Of a stretch of DNA of 64,000 bases, positions 44,071 to 52,282 are shown in pieces. The notes below the pieces were generated by a model that saw nothing but the letters and a program-made list of their open reading frames with translations, searched no databases and was not told the origin of the DNA. The first letter of the stretch is position 1. Every line of letters starts with the position of its first letter. This DNA comes from Streptomyces sp. NBC_01445 (GTDB lineage: Bacteria > Actinomycetota > Actinomycetes > Streptomycetales > Streptomycetaceae). The stretch covers positions 3,472,001 through 3,536,000 of the forward strand of contig NZ_CP109485.1 of NCBI RefSeq assembly GCF_035918235.1, in the 5' to 3' direction. The position numbers and the translations under genes are program-made.

Positions 44071-44991
44071 ATGAAGCTCCGCAAGTCCGCCGCGGCGGCG
44101 GCCACTGTCGCCGTGCTCGCCCTCACCGCCACCGCGTGTGGCGGCGACTCCGGCAACGCCGGTGACAAGCCCGCCGGCGGCGCCGGCGGCAAGGACCAGC
44201 CGAAGCTGCCCACGTACACGGTCGCCTCGGGCGTGAAGCTGGACTCCGCGACGCTGAAGCGGGCGCAGAAGGCCGGCAAGCTCGTCATCGGCGCCAAGAA
44301 CGACCAGCCGTACCTGGGCTTCCAGGACACCGACGGCAAGCGCTCGGGCTTCGACATCGAGATCGCCAAGATGGTCGCCGCCGACCTCGGCTTCAAGCCG
44401 TCGCAGATCGAGTTCAAGACGATCGACTCGAACGTCCGTGAGACGACCATCTCCAAGGGCGAGGTCGACCTCTACGTAGGCACCTACACGATCAACGACG
44501 AGCGCAAGAAGCAGGTCGGTTTCGCCGGCCCGTACTTCATGGCCGGCGCCGACCTCCTCGTCCGCGGCGACGAGAAGGGCATCACTGGCCCGGACTCCGT
44601 CAAGGGCAAGACGGTCTGCTCCATCAAGGGCTCGACCCCGCTCCAGGAGATCAAGAAGCCCAAGTACGGTGCCAAGACCGTCGAGCTCTCCAAGTACTCC
44701 GAGTGCGTGCAGCAGCTGCTCAACAACGAGGTCGACGCCGTCACCACCGACGACGCGATCCTCAAGGGCTACGCCGCACAGCGCCCCGGCAAGCTGAAGG
44801 TCGTCGGCAAGCCGTTCACCGAGGAGCCGTACGGCGTCGGTATGAACAAGGACGACAAGGCGCTGCGCGAGGCGGTCTCGAAGGCCATCGAGGCCCACGA
44901 GAAGAACGGCGACTACAAGAAGGCGTACGACGCGACGCTCGGCCTGTCCAAGTCCGCGTACACCGCGCCGCCGGCGCTCGAGCGCTACTGA
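44071..44991 (+). CDS. gluB: Glutamate-binding lipoprotein of the ABC transporter
   Basis: 306 residues. Signal peptide with lipobox LTATAC (Cys about 24), Gly/Lys-rich linker, then a type-II solute-binding fold: LVIGAKNDQPYLGFQD, KRSGFDIEIAKMVAADLG, VDLYVGTYTINDERKK, GVGMNKDDKALREAV. Captures glutamate outside the membrane for GluCD. ATG 44071 has GAAGGA 8 nt upstream. 62 bp after gluA; two strong hairpins separate it from gluC. Confidence 0.95.
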   Translation: MKLRKSAAAAATVAVLALTATACGGDSGNAGDKPAGGAGGKDQPKLPTYTVASGVKLDSATLKRAQKAGKLVIGAKNDQPYLGFQDTDGKRSGFDIEIAKMVAADLGFKPSQIEFKTIDSNVRETTISKGEVDLYVGTYTINDERKKQVGFAGPYFMAGADLLVRGDEKGITGPDSVKGKTVCSIKGSTPLQEIKKPKYGAKTVELSKYSECVQQLLNNEVDAVTTDDAILKGYAAQRPGKLKVVGKPFTEEPYGVGMNKDDKALREAVSKAIEAHEKNGDYKKAYDATLGLSKSAYTAPPALERY

Positions 44992-44998
44992 CGCGCTG

Positions 44999-45024
44999 AC
45001 GGTGCGGGCCCCGGCCCGCACCGT
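44999..45024 (+). terminator. Intra-operon hairpin 1 between gluB and gluC
   Basis: ACGGTGCGGGCC (44999-45010) pairs perfectly with 45013-45024 around CC (about 11 bp with a 4-nt loop in practice), 8 bp after the gluB stop. Probably a partial terminator or mRNA 3'-end protector. Confidence 0.7.
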
Positions 45025-45049
45025 ACGACCCCCCGGCAGTGAACGGCCC

Positions 45050-45082
45050 GCCACGGGCGCAACCGCACAGTGCGCCCGTGGC
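45050..45082 (+). terminator. Intra-operon hairpin 2 between gluB and gluC
   Basis: GCCACGGGCGCA (45050-45061) pairs perfectly with 45071-45082 over a 9-nt loop. Second strong stem in the 135-bp gluB-gluC gap. Confidence 0.65.
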
Positions 45083-45126
45083 ACGGCCCGCGCTGCCTGT
45101 CCGCCGCCGCCCACGAGGACATCCCC

Positions 45127-45774
45127 GTGAACGTATTGCTCGACCATCTCGCGGAATTCCGCGAGGGGTTCATAGGCACCGTCCTGCTGACCCTGGCCAG
45201 CGGGCTCCTCGCGATGGTCCTGGGTGTCATCATCGCCGGGTTCCGTGTCTCACCCGTACCCCCGCTGCGCTTCTTCGGCACCGCCTGGGTCACGCTCTTC
45301 AGGAACACCCCGCTGACCCTGCTCTTCCTTGTGGCGTGGTTCGTCGTTCCGGTCATCTTCATGCCGGGCCTCAGCCCGTGGGCCAAGGCCCTCATGGCGC
45401 TGAGCTTCTACACCTCGGCGTTCGTGTGCGAGGCCGTCCGGTCCGGCATCAGCACGGTGCCGCTGGGACAGGCCGAGGCCGCCCGGTCCATCGGGATGAC
45501 CTTCTTCCAGACGCTGCGTCTGATCATCCTTCCGCAGGCCACCCGGACCGTCCTGCCGCCGCTCAGCTCGATCTTCATCGCGCTGACGAAGAACTCGGCG
45601 ATCGCGGGCGCGTTCAGCGTCACCGAGCTGTTCGGCGTGCAGAAGCTGCTCAGCGACCAGGGCTTCGCCATCGCCTGGATCTTCCTCTGGGTGGCTCTCG
45701 GCTACCTGGTCATCACCTTCACCATCAGCGGTCTCTTCCGGCTGCTCGAGCGGCGCATGGGGGTCGCACGATGA
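45127..45774 (+). CDS. gluC: Glutamate ABC transporter permease
   Basis: 215 residues, about five TM helices, HisM/GlnP-type amino-acid permease. The EAA-loop motif is EAARSIGMTFFQTLRLIILPQA; FRNTPLTLLFLVAWF is the family's N-terminal signature. GTG 45127 (VNVLLDHLAEF) has GAGGA 6 nt upstream. Overlaps gluD by an ATGA junction, indicating translational coupling. Confidence 0.94.
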   Translation: MNVLLDHLAEFREGFIGTVLLTLASGLLAMVLGVIIAGFRVSPVPPLRFFGTAWVTLFRNTPLTLLFLVAWFVVPVIFMPGLSPWAKALMALSFYTSAFVCEAVRSGISTVPLGQAEAARSIGMTFFQTLRLIILPQATRTVLPPLSSIFIALTKNSAIAGAFSVTELFGVQKLLSDQGFAIAWIFLWVALGYLVITFTISGLFRLLERRMGVAR

Positions 45775-46658
45775 GTTCGAGCGTCCTGTACGACGCACCG
45801 GGCCCCAAGGCCCGGGTGCGCAACCGCATCTACACGGTCGTCGGCTCCCTGGCCGTGCTCGGCCTGATCGCGTTCACCCTCTACCGGATGAACGTCAAGG
45901 GGCAGTTGGAGCCCGAGGTCTGGAACATCTTCAACAACGCCGGCGTGCGGGCCAGCATCCGCGACGGCGTGCTCACCACGCTGAAGGTGTTCGCCGTCGC
46001 CGGCGTGCTCTCCCTGGTGCTCGGCCTGCTCCTGGCCGTCGCTCGCCTGTCCGAGCACAAGACGGTCCGCTGGGCCGCCACGGGCTTCATCGAACTGTTC
46101 CGCGCGATCCCGCTGCTGATCACGATCTACGCCCTTTGGTTCCTGTTCCTGACCTACAAGACCAGCCTCGGTGTCGTCGGCGACAACACCGCCTTCTGGG
46201 CGCTCGTCATCGGTCTGACCGTCTACAACGGCTGCGTGCAGGCCGAGGTGATACGGGCGGGCGTCAACGCCGTGCCGCGCGGACAGGTGGAAGCCGCGTA
46301 CGCACTGGGGCTGCGCAAGTCGCAGGTCATGACGATGCTGCTGCTGCCGCAGGCCGTGCGCTCCATGCTGCCGACGATGATCAGCCAGCTCGTGGTGACC
46401 CTCAAGGACACCTCGCTCGGCTACATCATCACGTACAGCGAGCTGCTGTTCGCGGCGCGCACGATGGCCAGCAACATCATCGTCAACGGCGAGAACCCGA
46501 TCACCGCGGTGGTCATCGTCGTCGGTGCGATCTATGTGGCGCTGTGTCTGGCCCTGGCCGCGCTCGCCACCTGGATCGAGCGGCGCGGCCGGCGTGCGAG
46601 GACCGGTATCGCGGTGGCGACCGCCACCGACCCCTCCGTCGTCAACGGGACCGACTGA
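45771..46658 (+). CDS. gluD: Glutamate ABC transporter permease
   Basis: 295 residues, longer than GluC through N- and C-terminal cytoplasmic extensions. The EAA loop is EAAYALGLRKSQVMTMLLLPQA and ELFRAIPLLITIYALWFLF is the N-terminal signature. The ATG at 45771 overlaps the gluC stop. Last gene of gluABCD; a hairpin terminator follows at 46694. Confidence 0.95.
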   Translation: MSSSVLYDAPGPKARVRNRIYTVVGSLAVLGLIAFTLYRMNVKGQLEPEVWNIFNNAGVRASIRDGVLTTLKVFAVAGVLSLVLGLLLAVARLSEHKTVRWAATGFIELFRAIPLLITIYALWFLFLTYKTSLGVVGDNTAFWALVIGLTVYNGCVQAEVIRAGVNAVPRGQVEAAYALGLRKSQVMTMLLLPQAVRSMLPTMISQLVVTLKDTSLGYIITYSELLFAARTMASNIIVNGENPITAVVIVVGAIYVALCLALAALATWIERRGRRARTGIAVATATDPSVVNGTD

Positions 46659-46693
46659 ACCGCCCTGCAGAAGAACTGACGAGATGTGAGCAA

Positions 46694-46727
46694 ACGGAGG
46701 CAGTGGCATGATCGCCGCTGCCTCCGT
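46694..46727. terminator. Terminator after gluABCD
   Basis: ACGGAGGCAG (46694-46703) pairs with 46718-46727; adding a G-T pair and GGC/GCC gives a stem of about 14 bp with a 6-nt loop. Followed by TTGACG (46731), a possible -35 for the next gene. Confidence 0.8.
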
Positions 46728-46843
46728 CACTTGACGCAAGCACCGGCAATGGGTTGCATACGTTCTGTGATCGCGCACCCCGCTCCAACTGCCCTTTCTT
46801 GTACGCCTCCCACAGCACTCCCCGGGGCAGGAGGAGCCGCGCC

Positions 46844-48451
46844 GTGGACCCGGTGATCGTCGTCGGCGCCGGCCCCGTCGGGCTCACGCTCTCCCTCGCT
46901 CTCGCCCGCCAGGGCGTGCCCTCCGTAGTGCTCGACGAGGGCCCGGGCAAGGACGAACAACGGCCCGCACGGACCGTGATCCTCCGCGAGGACACCGCCG
47001 CCCTCATGGAGCGGCTCGCCCGGACGTCGTTCGACAAGACGGGCACGCGCTGGGCCGGCTGGCGTTCCCTGCGGCGCAAACAGGTGATGCGGGAGCTCGC
47101 CTTCGGTGAACAGATGCCCTCGCCCCTGCATCTGGCCCAGCACGAGCTGACCGGCTCACTGCGGGAGGCCGCCGACGGCGAGCGGCTCATCAGGATCGCC
47201 GTGAACAGCCGCCTCGACTCGATCGAGCAGGAGAGCGGCGCACTGACCGCGCACACGCGCGGGCCGAAGGGCACCTGGTGGCGCGGGAGCTTCCTGGTGG
47301 GCTGCGACGGACCGCGCTCCACGGTCCGCAAGCTGCTCGACATCCGCTTCCCCGGCCGCACGGCCGTCGAGCGACACGCCGTCGCCGCGCTGCGCACGGA
47401 ACTTCCGTGGCCCGGCGAGGCGTTGCTCCATCGGAGCCTTCCCTGGCGGACGTCGGGCCCGTCCGGCGGGGAGGTCGTCGGCCGCCCCCTCGCCGACGGC
47501 GTCTGGCGCCTCGACTGGCTGCTGCCGCCCCGCAGCGAGCTGGTCACGCCCGACATCCTGGTGACCCGCATCCGGGAGACGCTGGCCGGCTGGTGCGGTG
47601 GCTCGACACCGCCGTACGAGCTGCTGGACACGGGGGTGCACACGGTTCACCACCGCCTGGCCCGGCGGTGGCGGGTCGGCCGGGTTTTCCTCGCCGGTGA
47701 CGCGGCGCACCTGCTCGGCGCGCTCGGCACCCAGGGCCTCGACGAGGGCCTGCGGGACGCGGACAACCTCGCCTGGAAGCTGGCCCTCGCCTGGCACGAC
47801 GGCCCGCACGAGGCGCTGCTCGACAGCTATCAGGCCGAGCGCCGAGCCGTCGTCGCGGGCCGGCTGCGCGCCGCCGACCAAGCGCTGCCGATACTGCGGG
47901 GCGGCAATGGGCTGCGCTCGTACGTCGCCGGATCAGCGCGCGGCCATGACGCGCTGCTCACGGACGGTCATCTGGGGCACGGGGCGCTGGGCGCTCTGGG
48001 GGCGTATGCCGAGTCGCCTCTCGCGCCGGAGCCCCCGGAAGCCGCGGTCGACGTGGGTACGGCTCCGGGCGCGCCCATCCGGGACGTGCGGGTCACGGCG
48101 CCCGACGGGTCCTTCGCCCGGCTGCGGGACCGGCTCGGCCTCGGGCGCCTGCTCGTCGTTCTGATCGCGCCCGGCACTGGCGTGTGGGAGCGGCGGCACT
48201 GGGTCTCGGCCGGGGTCATGCCACGGCTCGCGGCCGCCGTCACGGCGCTGCCGCACGAGGCGGAGCTGCTCGTTGCGGAGAGTTACCCGGGCGCCCCGGC
48301 GCACTCCGTGCTGCTTGTACGCCCGGACGGCCACCTGGTCACGGCCCTGAGCGGGGTGCATCCCGCTCAGCTGTACGCGGCCGCGCAAGCCGCGCTCGGG
48401 GGGCCCGTGGAGAACGGCGCGAAGGCCGGGAGCGCCGCCGGAACGAGTTGA
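46844..48451 (+). CDS. FAD-dependent aromatic monooxygenase (PHBH/RdmE-type)
   Basis: 535 residues. GTG 46844 follows GGAGGAG 7 nt upstream and places the dinucleotide fold VIVVGAGPVGLTLSLALA at the N-terminus; the long in-frame extension upstream is not protein-like. FLVGCDGPRSTVRK (DG motif, NAD(P)H/FAD) and RVFLAGDAAHLLGALGTQGLDEGLRDADNL (GD motif) are intact. A thioredoxin-like C-terminal domain follows, as in polyketide hydroxylases and 3-(3-hydroxyphenyl)propionate hydroxylases. It stands alone, so the substrate is unknown. TTGACG-N18-TGCATA at 46731-46760 is a candidate promoter. Confidence 0.9.
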   Translation: MDPVIVVGAGPVGLTLSLALARQGVPSVVLDEGPGKDEQRPARTVILREDTAALMERLARTSFDKTGTRWAGWRSLRRKQVMRELAFGEQMPSPLHLAQHELTGSLREAADGERLIRIAVNSRLDSIEQESGALTAHTRGPKGTWWRGSFLVGCDGPRSTVRKLLDIRFPGRTAVERHAVAALRTELPWPGEALLHRSLPWRTSGPSGGEVVGRPLADGVWRLDWLLPPRSELVTPDILVTRIRETLAGWCGGSTPPYELLDTGVHTVHHRLARRWRVGRVFLAGDAAHLLGALGTQGLDEGLRDADNLAWKLALAWHDGPHEALLDSYQAERRAVVAGRLRAADQALPILRGGNGLRSYVAGSARGHDALLTDGHLGHGALGALGAYAESPLAPEPPEAAVDVGTAPGAPIRDVRVTAPDGSFARLRDRLGLGRLLVVLIAPGTGVWERRHWVSAGVMPRLAAAVTALPHEAELLVAESYPGAPAHSVLLVRPDGHLVTALSGVHPAQLYAAAQAALGGPVENGAKAGSAAGTS

Positions 48452-48476
48452 CCGACCCCCTCCGCCATGGTGTACT
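48448..48476 (+). promoter_or_regulatory. Candidate promoter of the sulfur operon, giving a leaderless leader ORF
   Basis: TTGACC (48448-48453), 17-bp spacer, TGTACT (48471-48476), then 7 nt to the GTG at 48484. The -35 is good, the -10 weak. Spacing would put the transcription start at or next to the leader peptide's GTG. Confidence 0.5.
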
Positions 48477-48483
48477 CCGGAGC

Positions 48484-48570
48484 GTGACCGACACCGATGT
48501 GCGCCTGTGGCGGAGGGTCCATATGGACCTCGTCCGCTATGTGGGCTGCGTGTGTCGCCCGTCCTGCTGA
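48484..48570 (+). CDS. 28-codon Cys-containing leader peptide of the cysteine dioxygenase operon
   Basis: A short ORF starting GTG ACC GAC and ending RRVHMDLVRYVGCVCRPSC. It matches the short putative leader peptides found before sulfur-metabolism genes in streptomycetes (typically RRxHVDLxRxxxxxCRP), and resembles in principle the Cys-rich uORF attenuators of mycobacteria. Three Cys codons lie in the last seven sense codons. No Shine-Dalgarno precedes it, in keeping with leaderless translation. CCGTCCTG at 48559-48566, overlapping its final codons, is perfectly complementary to CAGGACGG at 48654-48661, the ribosome-binding site of the dioxygenase. Confidence 0.75.
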   Translation: MTDTDVRLWRRVHMDLVRYVGCVCRPSC

Positions 48571-48585
48571 TTCGCCTCTTCCCTC

Positions 48586-48638
48586 TGCGCGATCCCCCTT
48601 TTCCCGGGTTCACCGGTTCTTCCGGGGCTTCTCGCGCA
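48586..48638 (+). promoter_or_regulatory. mRNA hairpin between leader peptide and cysteine dioxygenase
   Basis: TGCGCGA (48586-48592) pairs with TCGCGCA (48632-48638), enclosing CCCGG (48603-48607)/CCGGG (48622-48626). It sits between the anti-RBS strand (48559-48566) and the RBS strand (48654-48661), and would bring the two together. Confidence 0.5.
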
Positions 48639-48666
48639 CTCTCCGCGAACCTTCAGGACGGTATCT

Positions 48667-49194
48667 GTGTCTGCCTCACCCTCCCCTTCCCTGGCGACCG
48701 CCGCGCCCACGCAGCGTGACCTCCTCGACTTCGTACGCCGTACCGCCGAGGACCACGAACTCATCGCCTCGCTCCCCCTGGACCCCGAGGGCCGCACGTG
48801 GGTGCGGCTCGAAGGGCCCGGCGGCAGCGAGGCATGGCTCATCGGCTGGCCGCCCGGCACGGGCACCGGCTGGCACGACCACGCCGAATCCGTCGGCGCC
48901 TTCCTCACGGCGTCGGGCGAACTCAAGGAGAACTCACTCGCGGCCCGGCTGCCCGCCGACGGCTGGAAGACGCTTGAGCTGTCCGAAGACGTGGACCGCG
49001 AACGGACGCTGGCCGCGGGCAAGGGCAGGTCCTTCGGACAGCACCATGTGCACGAGGTCCTCAACGAGTCCACCAGCGAGCACGCGATCTCCGTGCACGC
49101 CTACTACCCGCCACTCCCCCAGATCCGCCGCTACAGCCGCGCGGGCGCGGTGCTGCGGCTCGAGACGGTGGAGCGGCCGGAGGACTGGCAGTGA
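48667..49194 (+). CDS. Cysteine dioxygenase family protein
   Basis: 175 residues, cupin fold. GWHDHAES (about 68-75) gives two His iron ligands and QHHVHEVLN the third; together they are the 3-His iron site of type I cysteine dioxygenase, which oxidises cysteine to cysteine sulfinate with O2. GTG 48667 follows AGGACG 6 nt upstream. Preceded by a Cys-codon leader ORF and followed with a 4-nt-scale junction by a rhodanese gene, so the operon concerns sulfur amino-acid turnover. Confidence 0.92.
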   Translation: MSASPSPSLATAAPTQRDLLDFVRRTAEDHELIASLPLDPEGRTWVRLEGPGGSEAWLIGWPPGTGTGWHDHAESVGAFLTASGELKENSLAARLPADGWKTLELSEDVDRERTLAAGKGRSFGQHHVHEVLNESTSEHAISVHAYYPPLPQIRRYSRAGAVLRLETVERPEDWQ

Positions 49195-49208
49195 GCGGAG
49201 GAGGCAGG

Positions 49209-49664
49209 GTGAGTGACATGACAAATGGGGTGAGTGGCGGCGTGGGTGGCGCGGGTGGCTTGAGCGGCTCGCGAAGTGAACGGCCTCAGGGAATCGACGA
49301 GTTGCTCGATCGGGTGCGCCTCGGTCTGGACCGGGTCGAGGCCGGTGAGGCGCACGCGGCCGCCACGGCGGGCGACGCGCTCCTCGTCGACATCCGGTAC
49401 GCGGCGCTGCGGGAGCGGGACGGGCTGATCCCCGGGGCGCTCGTGGTGGAGCGCAACGAACTGGAGTGGCGGCTCGACCCCCAGGGCAGCCATCGCGCAG
49501 TCGAGGCGACGAGCCACGATCTGCGCGTCGTGGTCGTGTGCAACGAGGGATACGCGTCGAGCCTCGCCGCCGTCTCCCTGCGGCAGCTGGGGCTGCACCG
49601 GGCCACCGATCTGGTGGGCGGCTTCCAGGCGTGGAAGGCGGCGGGGCTGCCGGTGGCCGAGTGA
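49209..49664 (+). CDS. Rhodanese-like sulfurtransferase
   Basis: 151 residues from GTG 49209, chosen because GGAGGAGG precedes it; an in-frame GTG at 49191 overlaps the dioxygenase stop and an ATG at 49218 is also possible. A Gly-rich start is followed by one rhodanese domain: DALLVDIRYAALRERDGLIPGALVVERNELEW, active-site loop VVVCNEGYASSLAA (catalytic Cys), and VGGFQAWKAAGLPV. It probably transfers sulfane sulfur or sulfite-derived sulfur arising from cysteine oxidation. Confidence 0.92.
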   Translation: MSDMTNGVSGGVGGAGGLSGSRSERPQGIDELLDRVRLGLDRVEAGEAHAAATAGDALLVDIRYAALRERDGLIPGALVVERNELEWRLDPQGSHRAVEATSHDLRVVVVCNEGYASSLAAVSLRQLGLHRATDLVGGFQAWKAAGLPVAE

Positions 49665-49692
49665 CGGTCGCGTGAGGTGGTAGGTGTACGTG

Positions 49693-49728
49693 ATGGTGGG
49701 CGCCCCCGAGGTAAGGGGCGCCCACCAT
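49693..49728. terminator. Perfect 14-bp hairpin, bidirectional terminator
   Basis: ATGGTGGGCGCCCC (49693-49706) pairs perfectly with 49715-49728 over an 8-nt loop, between the convergent rhodanese and ABC permease genes. Confidence 0.9.
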
Positions 49729-49741
49729 TGCGTACTGCCCC

Positions 49742-52282
49742 TTACTCCTTGGCTGTTGCCACCTCGACCGGACGGGGCCTCAGTGCGGCGCGGCCTGGCA
49801 GCGAGGTCGCGGTGAGCGCGAGGAGTCCTGCGGCGGCGATCACGGCCATGTAGACGAGGGGTGTGACGGCGGGGGCGGCGCTGCCGGTCATGCCGACGCT
49901 GAACGCCGTCAGGACGGCCAGAGCGATACCGCTGCCCAGAGTCGTGCCGATGAACAGCACGGCGAGGGCCTCGGTGCGTAGCATCCTCAAGACCTGACGG
50001 CGGGTGGCGCCGGCGAGACGGAGCATCGCGAACTCCCGGATGCGTTCGGAGACCGACATCGCGAGGGTGTTCACGACGGCGATCGCGGTGAACGCGAGGA
50101 TCAGGCCCATGGCGAGGAGGTTGACCTCGGCGTTGCCCTGCTGGCGTTCCGCCTGGAGGTCGACGGCCGCCGCGGGGGCGAGGACGCGCAGACCCGGGAA
50201 CTCTCGCACGGTGCCCACGAGTTGTCTCTGTGTACGGCTGGTCCTGACGAGTACGGAGGAGGCGAGGGGATTGTCGACGTGCCGGGCCACCAGATCATGG
50301 GCCAGAGTCAGATCGCCGAAGCCGAGACCCTTCGCGTAGACGGCCGTCACGGTGAGGGTGGCCGGTGTGCCGTCCCCGAGCGTCAGCTTCAGCCTGCTGC
50401 CAGGCTTCAAGTGGAGCTGGTCGGCGGCGAGTTCGCTGACGGCGACGCCGTCCTGCCGGAAATCCTTCAGCGATCCCGCGGTGACGTCCGGGTCCCACGT
50501 GCGTGTGAGGCCTTCGCGGGTGACCCCCTGAGCCGGGTACTTGGCAAGTCCTACGCGCACGGTGGTGCGGACGACCTCGGTCGCGACGGTGCCCTTGGTT
50601 CTGCGGATCTCGCGTGCGGCCTCGGCGGGCACACCGGGACCCTGCGCCGCGACGATCCAGTCCGCCCGGATGCCTTCGCGTGCCTGTGCGCGGGCCGCGT
50701 TGCCCAGGGTCGGCTGGGTGAAGAGGACGGTGCAGGTCAAACCGATGAGGAGGGCGAGCGGGGTGACGACGGCGGCCATCCGGGCCGCGTTGCCGCGGAG
50801 GTTGGCGGTGGCCAGTTTGCCGCCGGGCCCCGCAAGGCCCAGAGGTCCGGCGAGGAGGGCCGCGGCGCCCTTCACCAGGAGCGGGCCGAGCAGCGCGACG
50901 GAGGAGGCGAGGACGACAACGGAGAGGAACGTCACGGGAGTTGACGCGGGTTCGGTGCGCAGCACGCTGAGTACGGCAACGAGGACGGCGCCGCCCGCGA
51001 GAAGCGCGATTCCGGCTGCGATGCGGCCCCAGGTGGGCCGAGAACGCTCGACCCTGGCCTCCGCGAGCGCTTCGGCGGGGCGGATACGGGCGATGCGGCG
51101 GGCTGAGATCTGGGCGGCGGCCCAGGCGCCGAGCAGCGTGGCGCCGACGGCCGCGAACAGGGGGAAGACGCTGACGGTCCGTTCGAGGGTCGGCGGCACC
51201 GCTCCGAGTTCGACGAAGCGGTGGTACAGCCACCCTCCGAGCGGAAGCCCGGCGAGGGAGCCGAGGACGCCCGCGGCGGCGCCGACGATGAGCGCCTCAC
51301 GTCCGAGGAGCTTGCGGATCTGCCCGGGCGTGGCGGCGATGGCGCGCAACAGGGCGAGTTCGCGGTGGCGTTGCTGGACGGAGAGCGCGAAGGTGCCGAC
51401 GACCACCAGGACGGCGACGAGGAGGGAGGTGCCGCCCATCGCGCCACCCATGCTGATGAGCTTGATGCGAGCCCCCGCGGCGTCGAGGAACTCGACGGGG
51501 CCTCGGGCGTCGCCGGTGGTGACCTGGGCGGTCGTGCCGTCGAGAGCCTTCGCGACGGCACGCGCCAGCTCTGCCGGCTTCTGGCCGGGGGCGGGGATGA
51601 CGCCGAGGGCGGTGACCCGGCCGGGGTGGTCGGCGAGGCGCCGGGCCTCTGAGGTGGTGAAGAACAGCGAGGTCTGGTGGGTCACTGACGCGTGCCCGGC
51701 GGGCGCGGCGATTCCGGTGACGCGGTAGGTGCGCGGTGCCTGGGTGGACTGGACGGTGAGGCTGTCTCCGGGCGCGAGGTGGGTGCGGTCGGCCAGGTCC
51801 CGGTCCACGACGAGGTCCTGGGGCTTGGTGGGTGCGGTGCCGGCTGTCAGCGCGTAGGGGGTCAGCGCGGCGGAGTCCCAGGCATGCCCGTACGCGGGCC
51901 GGTCGGGGTCGGCGGCTCCTGGCGACAAGGGCTGGGCCATGAAGGTGAGTTCGGGGACGATCCGCTCGACGCCCGGGAGGTCGCGGAGCCGTCGCGCGGT
52001 GTCCTGAGGCAGCCAGGCCCGCTCGGCGATCGGTTTGGCCTTGTGCTTGACCTTGGTCTTGCCCTTCTTGTGCTTGACCGTGGTCTTGTGGACGTTCTGG
52101 TCGGCGGAGACGACGACGGGGGCGGCCGCGTACCGCTCGGTGCGGATGGTGCCGCGCAGGCCGGTCTCCAGAAGGGTGCCGCAGGCCGTGATGAGGGCGG
52201 CCGCGCACATGAGGGCGAGGAAGGCACCGAGGAACCCCCCTTTGCGGTCCCGGACGGTGTGCAGTGCGTAGCGCAGCATCAT
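49742..52282 (-). CDS. FtsX/MacB-type ABC transporter permease
   Basis: 846 residues with the duplicated FtsX architecture: an N-terminal TM (FLGAFLALMCAAALITACG), a large extracytoplasmic domain, three TMs around 265-400 (SLLVAVLVVVGTFALSVQQRHRELALLRAI), a central TM pair, a second extracytoplasmic domain, and three C-terminal TMs (FTAIAVVNTLAMSVSERIREFAMLRLAG). A Lys/His-rich loop (KTTVKHKKGKTKVKHKAK, about 67-85) is unusual. The ATG at 52282 overlaps the regulator stop. Such permeases need an ABC ATPase; none is encoded here. Confidence 0.9.
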   Translation of the reverse strand: MMLRYALHTVRDRKGGFLGAFLALMCAAALITACGTLLETGLRGTIRTERYAAAPVVVSADQNVHKTTVKHKKGKTKVKHKAKPIAERAWLPQDTARRLRDLPGVERIVPELTFMAQPLSPGAADPDRPAYGHAWDSAALTPYALTAGTAPTKPQDLVVDRDLADRTHLAPGDSLTVQSTQAPRTYRVTGIAAPAGHASVTHQTSLFFTTSEARRLADHPGRVTALGVIPAPGQKPAELARAVAKALDGTTAQVTTGDARGPVEFLDAAGARIKLISMGGAMGGTSLLVAVLVVVGTFALSVQQRHRELALLRAIAATPGQIRKLLGREALIVGAAAGVLGSLAGLPLGGWLYHRFVELGAVPPTLERTVSVFPLFAAVGATLLGAWAAAQISARRIARIRPAEALAEARVERSRPTWGRIAAGIALLAGGAVLVAVLSVLRTEPASTPVTFLSVVVLASSVALLGPLLVKGAAALLAGPLGLAGPGGKLATANLRGNAARMAAVVTPLALLIGLTCTVLFTQPTLGNAARAQAREGIRADWIVAAQGPGVPAEAAREIRRTKGTVATEVVRTTVRVGLAKYPAQGVTREGLTRTWDPDVTAGSLKDFRQDGVAVSELAADQLHLKPGSRLKLTLGDGTPATLTVTAVYAKGLGFGDLTLAHDLVARHVDNPLASSVLVRTSRTQRQLVGTVREFPGLRVLAPAAAVDLQAERQQGNAEVNLLAMGLILAFTAIAVVNTLAMSVSERIREFAMLRLAGATRRQVLRMLRTEALAVLFIGTTLGSGIALAVLTAFSVGMTGSAAPAVTPLVYMAVIAAAGLLALTATSLPGRAALRPRPVEVATAKE

